This document shows, piece by piece, positions 54,233 to 62,809 of a stretch of 64,000 nucleotides of DNA. The translations under genes were made by a program, and so were the position numbers. The DNA is from Nitrobacter sp051535235 (GTDB lineage: Bacteria > Pseudomonadota > Alphaproteobacteria > Rhizobiales > Xanthobacteraceae). Where the stretch lies: the NCBI RefSeq assembly GCF_051535235.1, contig NZ_JBPPLZ010000011.1, positions 7,859 to 71,858 on the forward strand, written 5' to 3'. A model generated the notes under the pieces. It worked only from the letters and a program-made list of their open reading frames with translations, searched no databases and was not told where the DNA came from. Positions within the stretch are counted from its first letter, which is position 1. The number at the start of each line of letters is the position of its first letter.

Positions 54233-55201
54233 TCAGGCGCGGGGGTGCGCCGTCCTGTAGACCTCGAGCAGCCGTTCGCTGTCGATGCCGGTGTAGATTT
54301 GCGTGGTCGAAAGCGATGCGTGACCCAGCAGCTCCTGGATCGCGCGCAGGTCGCCGCCGCGACTCAAGAGATGCGTCGCGAATGAATGACGCAACGCATG
54401 CGGCGTCGCGCTGTCGGGCAGGCCGAGCGCGCCGCGCATCCGCGCCATGACGAGCTGGATGATGCGCGCCCTGAGCGGACCGCCCCGCGTGCCGACGAAG
54501 ATCGGCCCTTCAGGCGGCAGCGAATGCGGACACATCGCGACATATTCATGGATCAGCGCCAGCACGTTCTGCAGCACCGGCACCATCCGCGTCTTGTTGC
54601 CCTTGCCGGTGACGATCAGAACGTCGCCCGCCCCGGGTTGCGGCACATCACGGCGCTTTAAGCCGAGCGCCTCGGAAATGCGCAGGCCCGATCCGTACAG
54701 CAGCGCCATCACCGCGGCGTCGCGCGCCCAGATCCAGGGTTCGCGATCCTCGCCGGCGCGCTCGGACGCATCGGCAAAGCGCTTCGCCGCGCTCATATGA
54801 ATCGGTTTCGGCAGGCTCTTGCCAACCTTCGGGGCGCGGACCACGCTGAGCGCGCCGACCTTGCCGAGCCCTTCCCGTTCCAGAAATCGCGCGAACGAGC
54901 GCAAGCCCGCCAGCGCGCGCATCAGCGACCGGCCACCGACATCATCGGCGCGACGCGCGGCCATGAAGGCGCGGACATCGCTCGCCTCAAGCGCGGCGAG
55001 GCGCTTCAGCGTCACCAACTCGCCCCAGTGCTCGCCGAGAAACGCCAGGCATTGCCGGACATCCCGCGCATAGGCCTCGCAGGTCTTGAGGGAGAGCCTT
55101 CGCTCGGTCCGCAGATGCGCCAGCCATCGCACGATTTGCCGCCCCACATCCGGGGCCGCGCAGACGAGATCGGGTAACGGTTCTGGAGCGGGCTTGGGCA
55201 T
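54233..55201 (-). CDS. xerC: Tyrosine recombinase XerC
   Basis: This 322-residue tyrosine recombinase has an N-terminal SAM-like core-binding domain (LRTERRLSLKTCEAYARDVR). The catalytic set is complete: Arg174 in YGSGLRISEALGL, Lys200 in VTGKGNKTR, His268 and Arg271 in PHALRHSFATHLL, His294 in LLGHASLSTTQ and the nucleophile Tyr303 in QIYTGID. With XerD it resolves chromosome dimers at dif. The length and the lack of phage neighbours support XerC over an integrase. It diverges from priA. Confidence 0.95.
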   Translation of the reverse strand: MPKPAPEPLPDLVCAAPDVGRQIVRWLAHLRTERRLSLKTCEAYARDVRQCLAFLGEHWGELVTLKRLAALEASDVRAFMAARRADDVGGRSLMRALAGLRSFARFLEREGLGKVGALSVVRAPKVGKSLPKPIHMSAAKRFADASERAGEDREPWIWARDAAVMALLYGSGLRISEALGLKRRDVPQPGAGDVLIVTGKGNKTRMVPVLQNVLALIHEYVAMCPHSLPPEGPIFVGTRGGPLRARIIQLVMARMRGALGLPDSATPHALRHSFATHLLSRGGDLRAIQELLGHASLSTTQIYTGIDSERLLEVYRTAHPRA

Positions 55202-55304
55202 GATTCCTACCCGTCACGATGATTTCGGCGATTATATCGCGCCGCTTTGGTTTATCGTTTGCTAACTTTACGACTGGCGACCCTACTCGAGCCCGACTCT
55301 TCGG

Positions 55305-57515
55305 ATGGACCATTTTTCGCGCAACCGCTCGGCATCGTCATCGACGACTCGCGTCGTCGATGTTCTGGTTCCCGTTGCGATCGACCAGGCTTATTCCTAC
55401 CGCGTTCCGCGCGGCATGGAGGTCGCGCCCGGCGACGTGGTCACGGTGCCGCTCGGACCGCGCGAGGTCATCGCCGTGGTCTGGGCCGAAAACCCTGCGC
55501 CCGATCCGCGTCTGCACAACCGGTTGAAGGACATCGGCGAAAAACTCGGCGTGCCGCCGCTCAAGACCGAACTGCGCACGCTGATCGACTGGGTCGCGAA
55601 CTACACGCTGTCATCGCGCGGCATGGTGATGCGCATGAGCCTTCGGATGGGCGAGCATCTTGGACCGGAGCGGGCACGAGCCGGGGTGCGGCTCAGCGGC
55701 GAGCCGCCGCAGCGCATGACGCCGGCACGACAGCGGCTGATCGCGGTATTGTCCGATCGCCTGCTGCACGGAAAATCCGACGCCGCGAAGGAAGCAGGCG
55801 TCAGCGCCGGCGTGGTCGACGGCCTCGTCGACGAGGGCACGCTGACGGTCGAGCCGATGCCGCCTCCACCGCCGCCGCCACCGCCCGATCCCGATTTCGC
55901 CGTCCCCGACTTTTCCCGCATCCAGCGCACAGCCGTGGACGCCATGCGTGCGCTCGCCGCGAACGGCACGTTCCACGTCGCGCTGCTCGACGGCGTCACC
56001 GGTTCCGGCAAGACCGAAGTCTATTTCGAAGCGGTCGCCGAAGCCATCCGCCGGGGAAAGCAGGCGCTGATCCTGATGCCGGAGATCGCGCTGACCGGCC
56101 AGTTCCGTGACCGCTTCGCGGCGCGCTTCGGCGAGCGGCCGCTGGAGTGGCATTCCGAACTGACGCCGCGAAGTCGCGCACGCAACTGGGCCGCGATCGC
56201 GGCGGGCGAGGCGCAGGTCGTGGTCGGCGCGCGCTCGGCGCTGTTTCTCCCCTATGCCGATCTCGGACTGATCATCGTCGACGAGGAGCACGACCAGGCC
56301 TACAAGCAGGACGAAGGCACACATTATCACGCTCGCGACATGGCCGTGGTGCGCGCCCATATCGCGAAAATTCCGATCGTGCTGGCGTCGGCGACGCCTT
56401 CGGTCGAAAGCGAAGTCAATGCGCGCAAGGGACGCTACCAGCGCATCGCGCTGACGTCGCGGTTCGGCGGCCAGCACATGCCGCAGATCGAACTGATCGA
56501 TCTGCGCCGCGAGGGTCCACCGCGCGGCCGCTTCGTTTCTCCGCGTCTCGCCGGCGAGATTCAAAACGCCATCGAACGGCGCGAGCAGGCGCTATTGTTC
56601 CTCAACCGCCGCGGCTACGCGCCGCTGACATTGTGCCGCGCCTGCGGTCACCGCTTCGCCTGCACGATCTGCGACGCCTGGCTGGTGGATCACCGCTTCC
56701 GGCAGCGTCTCGTATGCCATCACTGCGGCTTCTCGATGCCGCGTCCGCATCAATGTCCGCATTGCGCGGCGGAGGAATCGCTTGTCGCTGTCGGTCCCGG
56801 CGTAGAACGGCTGCAGGAAGAGGCCGCCGCGCTGTTCCCCGACGCCCGCACAATGGTGCTGTCGAGCGATCTGATCACCTCGGTCGAGACGATGCGCACC
56901 GAACTCAACGACATCGCGGAAGGCCGCGTCGACATCATCATCGGCACGCAACTGGTGGCGAAGGGACATCATTTTCCGCGCCTGAACCTCGTCGGTGTCG
57001 TCGATGCCGACCTCGGCCTGAGCAACGGCGATCCGCGCGCCGCGGAGCGGACTTTCCAACTGCTCAACCAGGTGATCGGCCGCACCGGCCGCGAGAAAGG
57101 CCACGGCATCGGTTATCTGCAAACCCACCAGCCCGAACATCCCGTGATGAAGGCGCTGGTCGCAAGCGACCGCGAGGCGTTTTACGCCGGCGAGATCGAG
57201 GCGCGGGAACGCGCGGGCTATCCGCCGTTCGGCCGCCTCGCCAGCCTGATCATATCCGCGGGCGACCGCCCGACCGCAGAGGGTTTCGCCCGCCAGCTCG
57301 CCGCGACCGCACCGATCGACGAACGCGTTCAGGTGCTCGGACCGGCTGAAGCGCCGCTCGCCGTCATCAAAGGCCGCTATCGCTTTCGCTTGCTGGCGAA
57401 GTCGGCGCGCGGCGTGGACCTGTCCGGCTATCTGCGCGAGTGGCTCGCCGCGGGACCGAAGACCAGGGGCAACCTCAAGCTCGAAGTGGACGTCGATCCC
57501 CAGAGTTTTCTTTGA
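55305..57515 (+). CDS. priA: Primosomal replication restart helicase PriA
   Basis: This 736-residue helicase has a 3'-DNA-binding domain (VDVLVPVAIDQAYSYRVPRG) and a Pro-rich linker. Walker A is VTGSGKTEVYFEAV, Walker B is LIIVDEEHDQAYKQ, and the zinc-binding insert has Cys pairs in LCRACGHRF, CTICDAW, VCHHCGF and CPHC. The C-terminal helicase lobe follows. It reloads DnaB at stalled forks and recombination intermediates. The ATG at 55305 is reasonable, although the first 15 residues (SRNRSASSSTTR) are non-conserved and a later start cannot be excluded. It is followed by the repeat region and the redox-regulator operon. Confidence 0.96.
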   Translation: MDHFSRNRSASSSTTRVVDVLVPVAIDQAYSYRVPRGMEVAPGDVVTVPLGPREVIAVVWAENPAPDPRLHNRLKDIGEKLGVPPLKTELRTLIDWVANYTLSSRGMVMRMSLRMGEHLGPERARAGVRLSGEPPQRMTPARQRLIAVLSDRLLHGKSDAAKEAGVSAGVVDGLVDEGTLTVEPMPPPPPPPPPDPDFAVPDFSRIQRTAVDAMRALAANGTFHVALLDGVTGSGKTEVYFEAVAEAIRRGKQALILMPEIALTGQFRDRFAARFGERPLEWHSELTPRSRARNWAAIAAGEAQVVVGARSALFLPYADLGLIIVDEEHDQAYKQDEGTHYHARDMAVVRAHIAKIPIVLASATPSVESEVNARKGRYQRIALTSRFGGQHMPQIELIDLRREGPPRGRFVSPRLAGEIQNAIERREQALLFLNRRGYAPLTLCRACGHRFACTICDAWLVDHRFRQRLVCHHCGFSMPRPHQCPHCAAEESLVAVGPGVERLQEEAAALFPDARTMVLSSDLITSVETMRTELNDIAEGRVDIIIGTQLVAKGHHFPRLNLVGVVDADLGLSNGDPRAAERTFQLLNQVIGRTGREKGHGIGYLQTHQPEHPVMKALVASDREAFYAGEIEARERAGYPPFGRLASLIISAGDRPTAEGFARQLAATAPIDERVQVLGPAEAPLAVIKGRYRFRLLAKSARGVDLSGYLREWLAAGPKTRGNLKLEVDVDPQSFL

Positions 57516-57529
57516 GAGCGCTTCTTCGT

Positions 57530-57600
57530 CATTCCGGACGCCGCGTGAGCGGCGATCACAGATGTGCAATTGCACATCTGGGAATCCGGTCATGCCGGGA
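57530..57600. repeat. Palindromic repeat with a perfect 22-bp core
   Basis: The core at 57559-57580 is a perfect palindrome whose central part is AGATGTGCAATTGCACATCT. It is flanked by gtcattccggacg before and gggaatccggtcatgccgg after, which are similar words in reverse orientation. It lies between priA and the redox-regulator operon. Confidence 0.85.
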
Positions 57601-57714
57601 GCGGGTGGATTACTGTCCGCCATGTGCTGTGGATCACGCCCGCCTCTGTACAACGGCGCGGCGGGATTGACGGCTTCCGGGTTGGCATTCAATCTGCCGC
57701 CGCGCGAGGGCTGA

Positions 57715-59262
57715 ATGCATATCTACTTCCGCGGCAGCGGTTTGCAGCGTCTGAGGTTGGCATCGGGGCTGACGCTGATGGCGTTTGCGGCCACGCATTT
57801 CGCCAATCATGCGGTCGGTCTTGTCAACCTCGAGGCCATGCATCGGGTACAGGAGTTGCGAACCGCGGTCACCCGGTCATGGCCGGTGTCGATCATCCTG
57901 TTGCTCGCGCTGATCACCCACGTCGCCCTCGGCCTTTATAAATTGAGCCGGCGGGAAACCTGGCGGATGCCGGTCTGGGAGGCTCTGCAAATCGGCATCG
58001 GTCTTTCGATTCCGTTTCTGCTATTTCCGCATATCGTCAACACCCGCGTGGCGCATGCGGTATTCGGCGCCAACGACATCTACCTCTATGAACTGGTCCG
58101 GCTCTGGCCCGACAGCGCGATCCTGCAAAGCACCCTGCTGGTGCTGGTGTGGATCCACGGCTGCATCGGCATCCACTACTGGTTGCGGCTGTCCGATTCC
58201 TACAGCCGGTTCGCTCCGTTCCTGCTGGCCGTCGCCCTGTTGTTGCCGGTGCTGGCGCTGTCCGGATTTGCTGTCGCGGGGATGCGCGCGACCTACATCA
58301 TGTCGGACCCGAGCGCGTTCGCCGCGCTGAAAGCGCGAACGAACTGGCCGAACGCCCATGACGCGGCGACGATGGCGACCTTGCGCGACATCGTCCGATG
58401 GGGATTCGGGCTGCTCGCCGCGACCGCGATCGGCATTGCATTCCTGCGCTACCGCCGCGAGACCGCAAAGCGCGGACCGGTCCGGATCAGTTACCTCGAT
58501 GGACCGGCCGTCGATCTGACGCCCGGCATGACGCTTCTGGAGGTCAGCCGGTCGGCCGGCATCCCGCATGCGTCGCTCTGCGGCGGCCGCGGCCGCTGTT
58601 CGACCTGCCGGGTCCGCATCGAAAACGGACAGGAATCGCTTCCGGCTCCTGATGCCGTCGAGGCGACGACCCTCGGCGCGATCGACGCACCGTCGAATGT
58701 GAGGCTGGCCTGCCAGATCCATCCCACCGCGCCTCTGACGATCGCCATCGTCAGCCGGCCCGGTGTCCACAGCCCGATCCACACCGAATTCTCCGAGATC
58801 AAGGAAGTGGTTGCAGCCCACGTCCGCGCTGATATCGGCGACTCCGCGATCGAATTCGTCTCATCCGATCCGGCGGAGGTGGAAGCCTGGCTTCTGCGCC
58901 AGTCGGAACGCGCCGCGAAGGTCCGCGACGTGGAGCGTTGGGGCTACCACCTGCGGGGCGCGAGGATGGATTACGTCGGAGAGCGGGCCGTCGGCACGTG
59001 CGTCTACGAACGGGATACCCGGCTCATTTCGGTCTTCATGTTTCCGGAAACGGACTCTGCGCCGGTAGCGATCCGCGGCCAGCGCAATCGGTACTCGGCG
59101 CTGAGCTGGCGTGACGAGACCGGCACCATCTGCTGTTCTGTGTCGCATGTCACAGTGGAGGTGCTCGAGCATCTGGCAGAGGCCTGGGAAGAAGCGGCAT
59201 CCATGTCGACTGAGTCCGGTGACCCGATGAAACTGGAGCCAACGAGGCACTGCGATGAGTGA
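57715..59262 (+). CDS. Cytochrome-b-like membrane / [2Fe-2S] ferredoxin / anti-sigma-like fusion protein
   Basis: This 515-residue protein has three parts. Residues 12-250 form about six hydrophobic helices with His in THFANHAVGL (28, 32), ITHVALGL (69), FPHIVNT (106) and WIHGCIGIHYW (148, 154), a set that could bind heme. Residues 255-345 are a ferredoxin domain with C289-x5-C295-x2-C298 and C333. Residues 365-497 resemble the sensor domain of anti-sigma factors (RWGYHLRGARMDYV, CVYERDTRLISVFMFP). Proteins I know with the same front end carry an adenylate cyclase here. RYRRETAKR after helix 6 suggests the C-terminal part faces the cytoplasm. It overlaps the adaptor gene by 8 bases. Confidence 0.75.
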   Translation: MHIYFRGSGLQRLRLASGLTLMAFAATHFANHAVGLVNLEAMHRVQELRTAVTRSWPVSIILLLALITHVALGLYKLSRRETWRMPVWEALQIGIGLSIPFLLFPHIVNTRVAHAVFGANDIYLYELVRLWPDSAILQSTLLVLVWIHGCIGIHYWLRLSDSYSRFAPFLLAVALLLPVLALSGFAVAGMRATYIMSDPSAFAALKARTNWPNAHDAATMATLRDIVRWGFGLLAATAIGIAFLRYRRETAKRGPVRISYLDGPAVDLTPGMTLLEVSRSAGIPHASLCGGRGRCSTCRVRIENGQESLPAPDAVEATTLGAIDAPSNVRLACQIHPTAPLTIAIVSRPGVHSPIHTEFSEIKEVVAAHVRADIGDSAIEFVSSDPAEVEAWLLRQSERAAKVRDVERWGYHLRGARMDYVGERAVGTCVYERDTRLISVFMFPETDSAPVAIRGQRNRYSALSWRDETGTICCSVSHVTVEVLEHLAEAWEEAASMSTESGDPMKLEPTRHCDE

Positions 59263-60499
59263 TCTGTTCCGCCGCGAAGCCATCGAACATGCCACGCAAC
59301 GGCTGGAGGGCCAGGTCTTCCTGGCCTCGCCGCTTTCGTTGAAGACGCTCGGCCTGCTGCTGTCGGGCATCGTCTTCGCAGCCGCGACCTTCGCCGCAAC
59401 CGCGACATACGCGCGGAAGACGACCGTGAGCGGGTTCCTGGTGCCCGACCAGGGCATGATCCGGATCACCTCGCAGGCGCAGGGGACCTTGCGAAGCGTC
59501 CTCGTCAAGGAAGGCGACAACGTCGAGAAGGGCACGCGCCTCGCCATCCTCGACGTCTCCACCGCGACCGCAACCGGCAATACTGGGGATGCGCTTCTCA
59601 AGGGATTCGAATCGGAATCGCTCGCGGCGAAGTCGAGGGCTGAGTCGAAACTGGCGCTGCTGGAACTGGAGCGGGATCAGGCGAACGTTCGGGTCAGTAA
59701 GAGCCAGAACGAACTTGCCCAGGTGGATCAGCAGATCGAGTTGCAGCAGGAACGGCTGAAACTTGCGCGGGACGAGGTGGATCGCGGGGAAGCCCTCTCC
59801 GCCAAGGGCTATATGCCGAAACGCGAGGTCGATCAGCGGCGGCTCGCCGCGCTGGCGATCGAACAGGATCTCGCCGGCGCGCGCCGCCAGAAGGCGACGG
59901 CGGAGCGCGAACTTGCGGACATCAAGGCGCGACTGGTTTCGATCCCGCTGGAAATCAAAGCCGCCCGCTCCGACGCCGATGTCGCCCGGGCGACGCTCGA
60001 GCAGCGCCGCGCCGAATCGGAAGCGCGGCGCCTGCAGTTTTTCGTCGCACCGACCACCGGACGGATCGCCGCGCTCCCCGTCAGCGACGGCCAGGCCGTG
60101 GCTGCGGGCGGCATCGTCGCGGTGATTATCCCTTCGGGCAGCGAGATCGAGGCCGAACTGTTGGCGCCGTCGCGCGCGATCGGTTTCGTCCGGCCCGGGC
60201 AACAGGTCGAACTCAGCCTGCAGGCCTTTCCCTATCAACGCTTCGGAACGGTGCGCGGCGCGGTGAGAACGGTCTCGACCACCGTGCTCGGCCCTGCCGA
60301 TGTCGGCTTTCCCGGGCTCGACATCAAGGAACCGGTGTTCAGGATCCGCGTGTCTCTCAGCCGTAGCTCGATGGAAGCCTATGGCCAGACCGTGCCGATG
60401 CAGCCGGGAATGCTGGTGTCGGCTGAAATCGTCTTCGAGCATCGAAGCCTGCTGCGCTGGCTGTTCGATCCGATCTATGCCGTGGGCCGCCGCGCATGA
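59255..60499 (+). CDS. HlyD/CvaA-type membrane fusion protein
   Basis: This 414-residue adaptor has a cytoplasmic tail, one membrane helix (GLLLSGIVFAAATFAATATY, about 33-52) and the lipoyl half GFLVPDQGMIRITSQAQG. A long coiled coil follows (about 120-255, with repeated QxxL/LxxE), then the second lipoyl half TTGRIAALPVSDGQAVAAGG and a C-terminal beta barrel ending SAEIVFEHRSLLRWLFDPIY. The lengths and the C-terminal EHRSLLRWLFDPI signature match CvaA/RaxA adaptors of peptide exporters. It overlaps the upstream regulator gene by 8 bases and the exporter gene by 4, so all three are coupled. Confidence 0.88.
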   Translation: MSDLFRREAIEHATQRLEGQVFLASPLSLKTLGLLLSGIVFAAATFAATATYARKTTVSGFLVPDQGMIRITSQAQGTLRSVLVKEGDNVEKGTRLAILDVSTATATGNTGDALLKGFESESLAAKSRAESKLALLELERDQANVRVSKSQNELAQVDQQIELQQERLKLARDEVDRGEALSAKGYMPKREVDQRRLAALAIEQDLAGARRQKATAERELADIKARLVSIPLEIKAARSDADVARATLEQRRAESEARRLQFFVAPTTGRIAALPVSDGQAVAAGGIVAVIIPSGSEIEAELLAPSRAIGFVRPGQQVELSLQAFPYQRFGTVRGAVRTVSTTVLGPADVGFPGLDIKEPVFRIRVSLSRSSMEAYGQTVPMQPGMLVSAEIVFEHRSLLRWLFDPIYAVGRRA

Positions 60500-62670
60500 A
60501 CATTCTCCGGGAACTCAATCTGGGCCGACGAACCCTTCCCGTCATGATGGCGTCGGAGGCCGCGGAATGCGGCCTCGCCTGCCTCGCCATGATCTCGCGC
60601 TATCACGGCCACGATGTCGATCTCAATGCGCTGCGCCAGCGGTTTGCGGTGTCGATGGCCGGCGCGTCGCTGAAAAGCCTGATGGGGATCGCCGACCAGC
60701 TCGGATTTTCGACGCGCGCCATCCGCGTCGAACTGGCGGCGTTGCCCAAGGTCCAGCTTCCCGCCATCGCGCACTGGGACCTCAATCACTTCGTGGTGCT
60801 GAAGTCTGTGTCGTCAAAAGGCATCACCGTCCACGATCCGGCGGTCGGCCTTCGCACTTTCACGATGGAGGAAGCCTCGAAGCACCTGACCGGCGTGATC
60901 CTCGAACTGGCGCGGAGCGAAACCTTCGAGCCGCTCGAAGCGCGCCTGCCGATGAAGCTGTCACTGCTCTGGTCGAAGATGCATGGCTGGGGCTGGGCGG
61001 TCGCGCAGGTGCTGATCCTGTCGGTCGCGCTGCAGATCGCGGCTTTCGTGATGCCGTTACAGATGCAGCTTGTGGTCGACGAGGCGCTCGCGCAATCCGA
61101 TCATCAACTGCTGACGGTGATAGCCCTGGGATTCGGCGCCCTCGTCATTATTCAGGCCGGGCTTGAGGCGATCCGCGGCTGGGCGCTCCGCATCTTCGGC
61201 CAGCTCCTGAGCTTCCAGATCACCGGCAACCTGGTCCGGCACCTGCTGCGGCTGCCCAACGACTATTTCGAGAAGCGACACGTCGGCGACATCATCTCGC
61301 GCCTCGGCTCGGTCAAGCCGGTGCAGGACGCCATCACGCAGGGCGTGATCGGCACCGTCATCGACGGCATCATGGCGCTGATCGCGGGCTTCATCCTGTT
61401 CTTCTATTCCACGGCGCTCGCGCTCATCGTCATCGTCGGCGTGCTCATCAACCTCGGCATCACGCTGGCGCTGTTTCCCGGCACCAAGCGCCGCATGGCC
61501 GAGTCCATCGTCGCCGAGGCCAAGGAGCAGTCGCACCTCATCGAGACCATCCGCGCCGCCACGACGCTGAAACTGTTGGGAAGGGAGTCGATACGGGAAG
61601 CGACCTGGCGAAACCTGCACGTCGAGACCACCAACGCCGGCATCGCCGTCGGCCGTTACCAGATCTCGCAGACCTTCCTGCAATCGGCCGTCACCGGCCT
61701 GCAAACCGTGATCGTGATCTACGTCGCCGGCGTCACCATCCTGTCGGGCGCGGGCTTTTCGGTCGGCATGATCTTCTCGTTCCTGTCCTACCGGCAGACC
61801 TTCACCGACCGCGCGATGGCGCTGGTCAACCAGATGGTCCAGTTCCGGCTGTTGCGGCTGCATCTCGACCGCCTCTCCGACATCGTGACGACCCGCTCAG
61901 AGGTCACGCAAGGCCTGCCCGGCCCGCTGGTCAATCAGGGACACATGCGGCTGAAGAATGTCTGCTTCCGTTACGGCATCAGCGATCCGCTGATCCTCGA
62001 AGACGTCAATCTCGACATCAAGCAGGGCGACTACGTCGCCATCCAGGGCGGATCGGGCGGCGGCAAGACCACGCTGCTCAAGCTGATGCTCGGACTGATC
62101 CATCCGACCGACGGCACCATCGAACTCGACGGACACCGCGCCACGCCCGAGCGCTGGCGAAGCTGGCGCCAGAGCGTCGGCGTCGTCGCCCAGGACGACC
62201 GTCTGATGTCCGGCACCATTTCGGAAAACATCGCCGGCTTCGATCCGAACCTCGACATGGAGCGCGTTGTCGCCGCCGCTCACGCCGCGCGCGTGCATGC
62301 CGACATCATGCGCTTCCCCATGCAGTATCTCAGCCTCGTCGGCGACATGGGCTCGACGCTCTCCGGCGGGCAGCGGCAGCGCGTGCTGCTGGCGCGGGCG
62401 CTGTATCGCCAGCCGCAGATTCTGATCCTCGATGAAGGCACCGCGAACCTCGACGAGCAGAACGAGGAGTTGATCGCGGATCTGATCGACCAGATGAATA
62501 TCACCCGCATCGTGGTCGCACATCGCCCGGCGCTGCTGCGGCGCGCGCGGCGGGTGTTCACCGTCCAGAACCGGGGATTGGTGCGCGTCGGCGGAACCGA
62601 ACCGTTGCCCCGCGAGGCGCTCACGGACGTAACCCCGCTCTCCGTCGCACCGCCGGAGCCTGCGGAATGA
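60496..62670 (+). CDS. CvaB-type C39-peptidase ABC exporter
   Basis: This 724-residue protein has an N-terminal C39 peptidase-like domain (1-130) with Cys25 in AAECGLACLAMIS, His98 in LNHFVVL and Asp114 in VHDPA. A six-helix exporter domain (about 160-440) and an ATPase follow, with Walker A GGSGGGKTT (about 517), the signature LSGGQRQRVLLARAL and Walker B LILDEGTANLDE. Such proteins cut the double-Gly leader of a bacteriocin-like peptide during export. The residue six before the Cys is usually Gln (oxyanion hole) and here is Ala19, so processing may be weak or altered. No precursor gene is seen nearby. Confidence 0.9.
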   Translation: MNILRELNLGRRTLPVMMASEAAECGLACLAMISRYHGHDVDLNALRQRFAVSMAGASLKSLMGIADQLGFSTRAIRVELAALPKVQLPAIAHWDLNHFVVLKSVSSKGITVHDPAVGLRTFTMEEASKHLTGVILELARSETFEPLEARLPMKLSLLWSKMHGWGWAVAQVLILSVALQIAAFVMPLQMQLVVDEALAQSDHQLLTVIALGFGALVIIQAGLEAIRGWALRIFGQLLSFQITGNLVRHLLRLPNDYFEKRHVGDIISRLGSVKPVQDAITQGVIGTVIDGIMALIAGFILFFYSTALALIVIVGVLINLGITLALFPGTKRRMAESIVAEAKEQSHLIETIRAATTLKLLGRESIREATWRNLHVETTNAGIAVGRYQISQTFLQSAVTGLQTVIVIYVAGVTILSGAGFSVGMIFSFLSYRQTFTDRAMALVNQMVQFRLLRLHLDRLSDIVTTRSEVTQGLPGPLVNQGHMRLKNVCFRYGISDPLILEDVNLDIKQGDYVAIQGGSGGGKTTLLKLMLGLIHPTDGTIELDGHRATPERWRSWRQSVGVVAQDDRLMSGTISENIAGFDPNLDMERVVAAAHAARVHADIMRFPMQYLSLVGDMGSTLSGGQRQRVLLARALYRQPQILILDEGTANLDEQNEELIADLIDQMNITRIVVAHRPALLRRARRVFTVQNRGLVRVGGTEPLPREALTDVTPLSVAPPEPAE

Positions 62671-62701
62671 GTGCGCCGGCTGACAGGCCGCTCACCCGGA
62701 G

Positions 62702-62739
62702 CTTTTCGCTTCTGATGGAACTTTTCGCTTCTGATGGAA
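62702..62739. repeat. Perfect 19-bp tandem duplication
   Basis: The word cttttcgcttctgatggaa occurs twice in direct succession (62702-62720 and 62721-62739), 31 bases after the exporter gene. It lies just before a dispersed palindromic repeat and may be a fresh slippage event. Confidence 0.95.
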
Positions 62740-62753
62740 TCGGAAGTTTGAGC

Positions 62754-62801
62754 GCGATCTTTTCCGAAAACCGGTTTCCACTTCGCTCGAAAACGCTCTG
62801 A
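62754..62801. repeat. Dispersed palindromic repeat (tccacttcgctcgaaaacgc family)
   Basis: The element reads gcgatcttttccgaaaaccg, then gtttccacttcgctcgaaaa and cgct. It joins the agcatgatcttttcc type (32642) and the tcgctcgaaaacgc type (11870), showing they are variants of one family. Confidence 0.8.
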
Positions 62802-62809
62802 CGCGCAGC

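Noticed and set aside
54233..55201. The tyrosine recombinase as a phage or island integrase
   Set aside because: Length, complete XerC-like sequence, the neighbour priA and the absence of an att-like tRNA repeat favour chromosomal XerC.
57592..57714. A 40-codon frame ending exactly at the ATG of the redox-regulator gene, considered as an exported double-Gly peptide
   Set aside because: It begins inside a palindromic repeat, has no ribosome-binding site and lacks the hydrophobic-acidic leader pattern before its Gly-Gly; the fit to the next start is probably chance.
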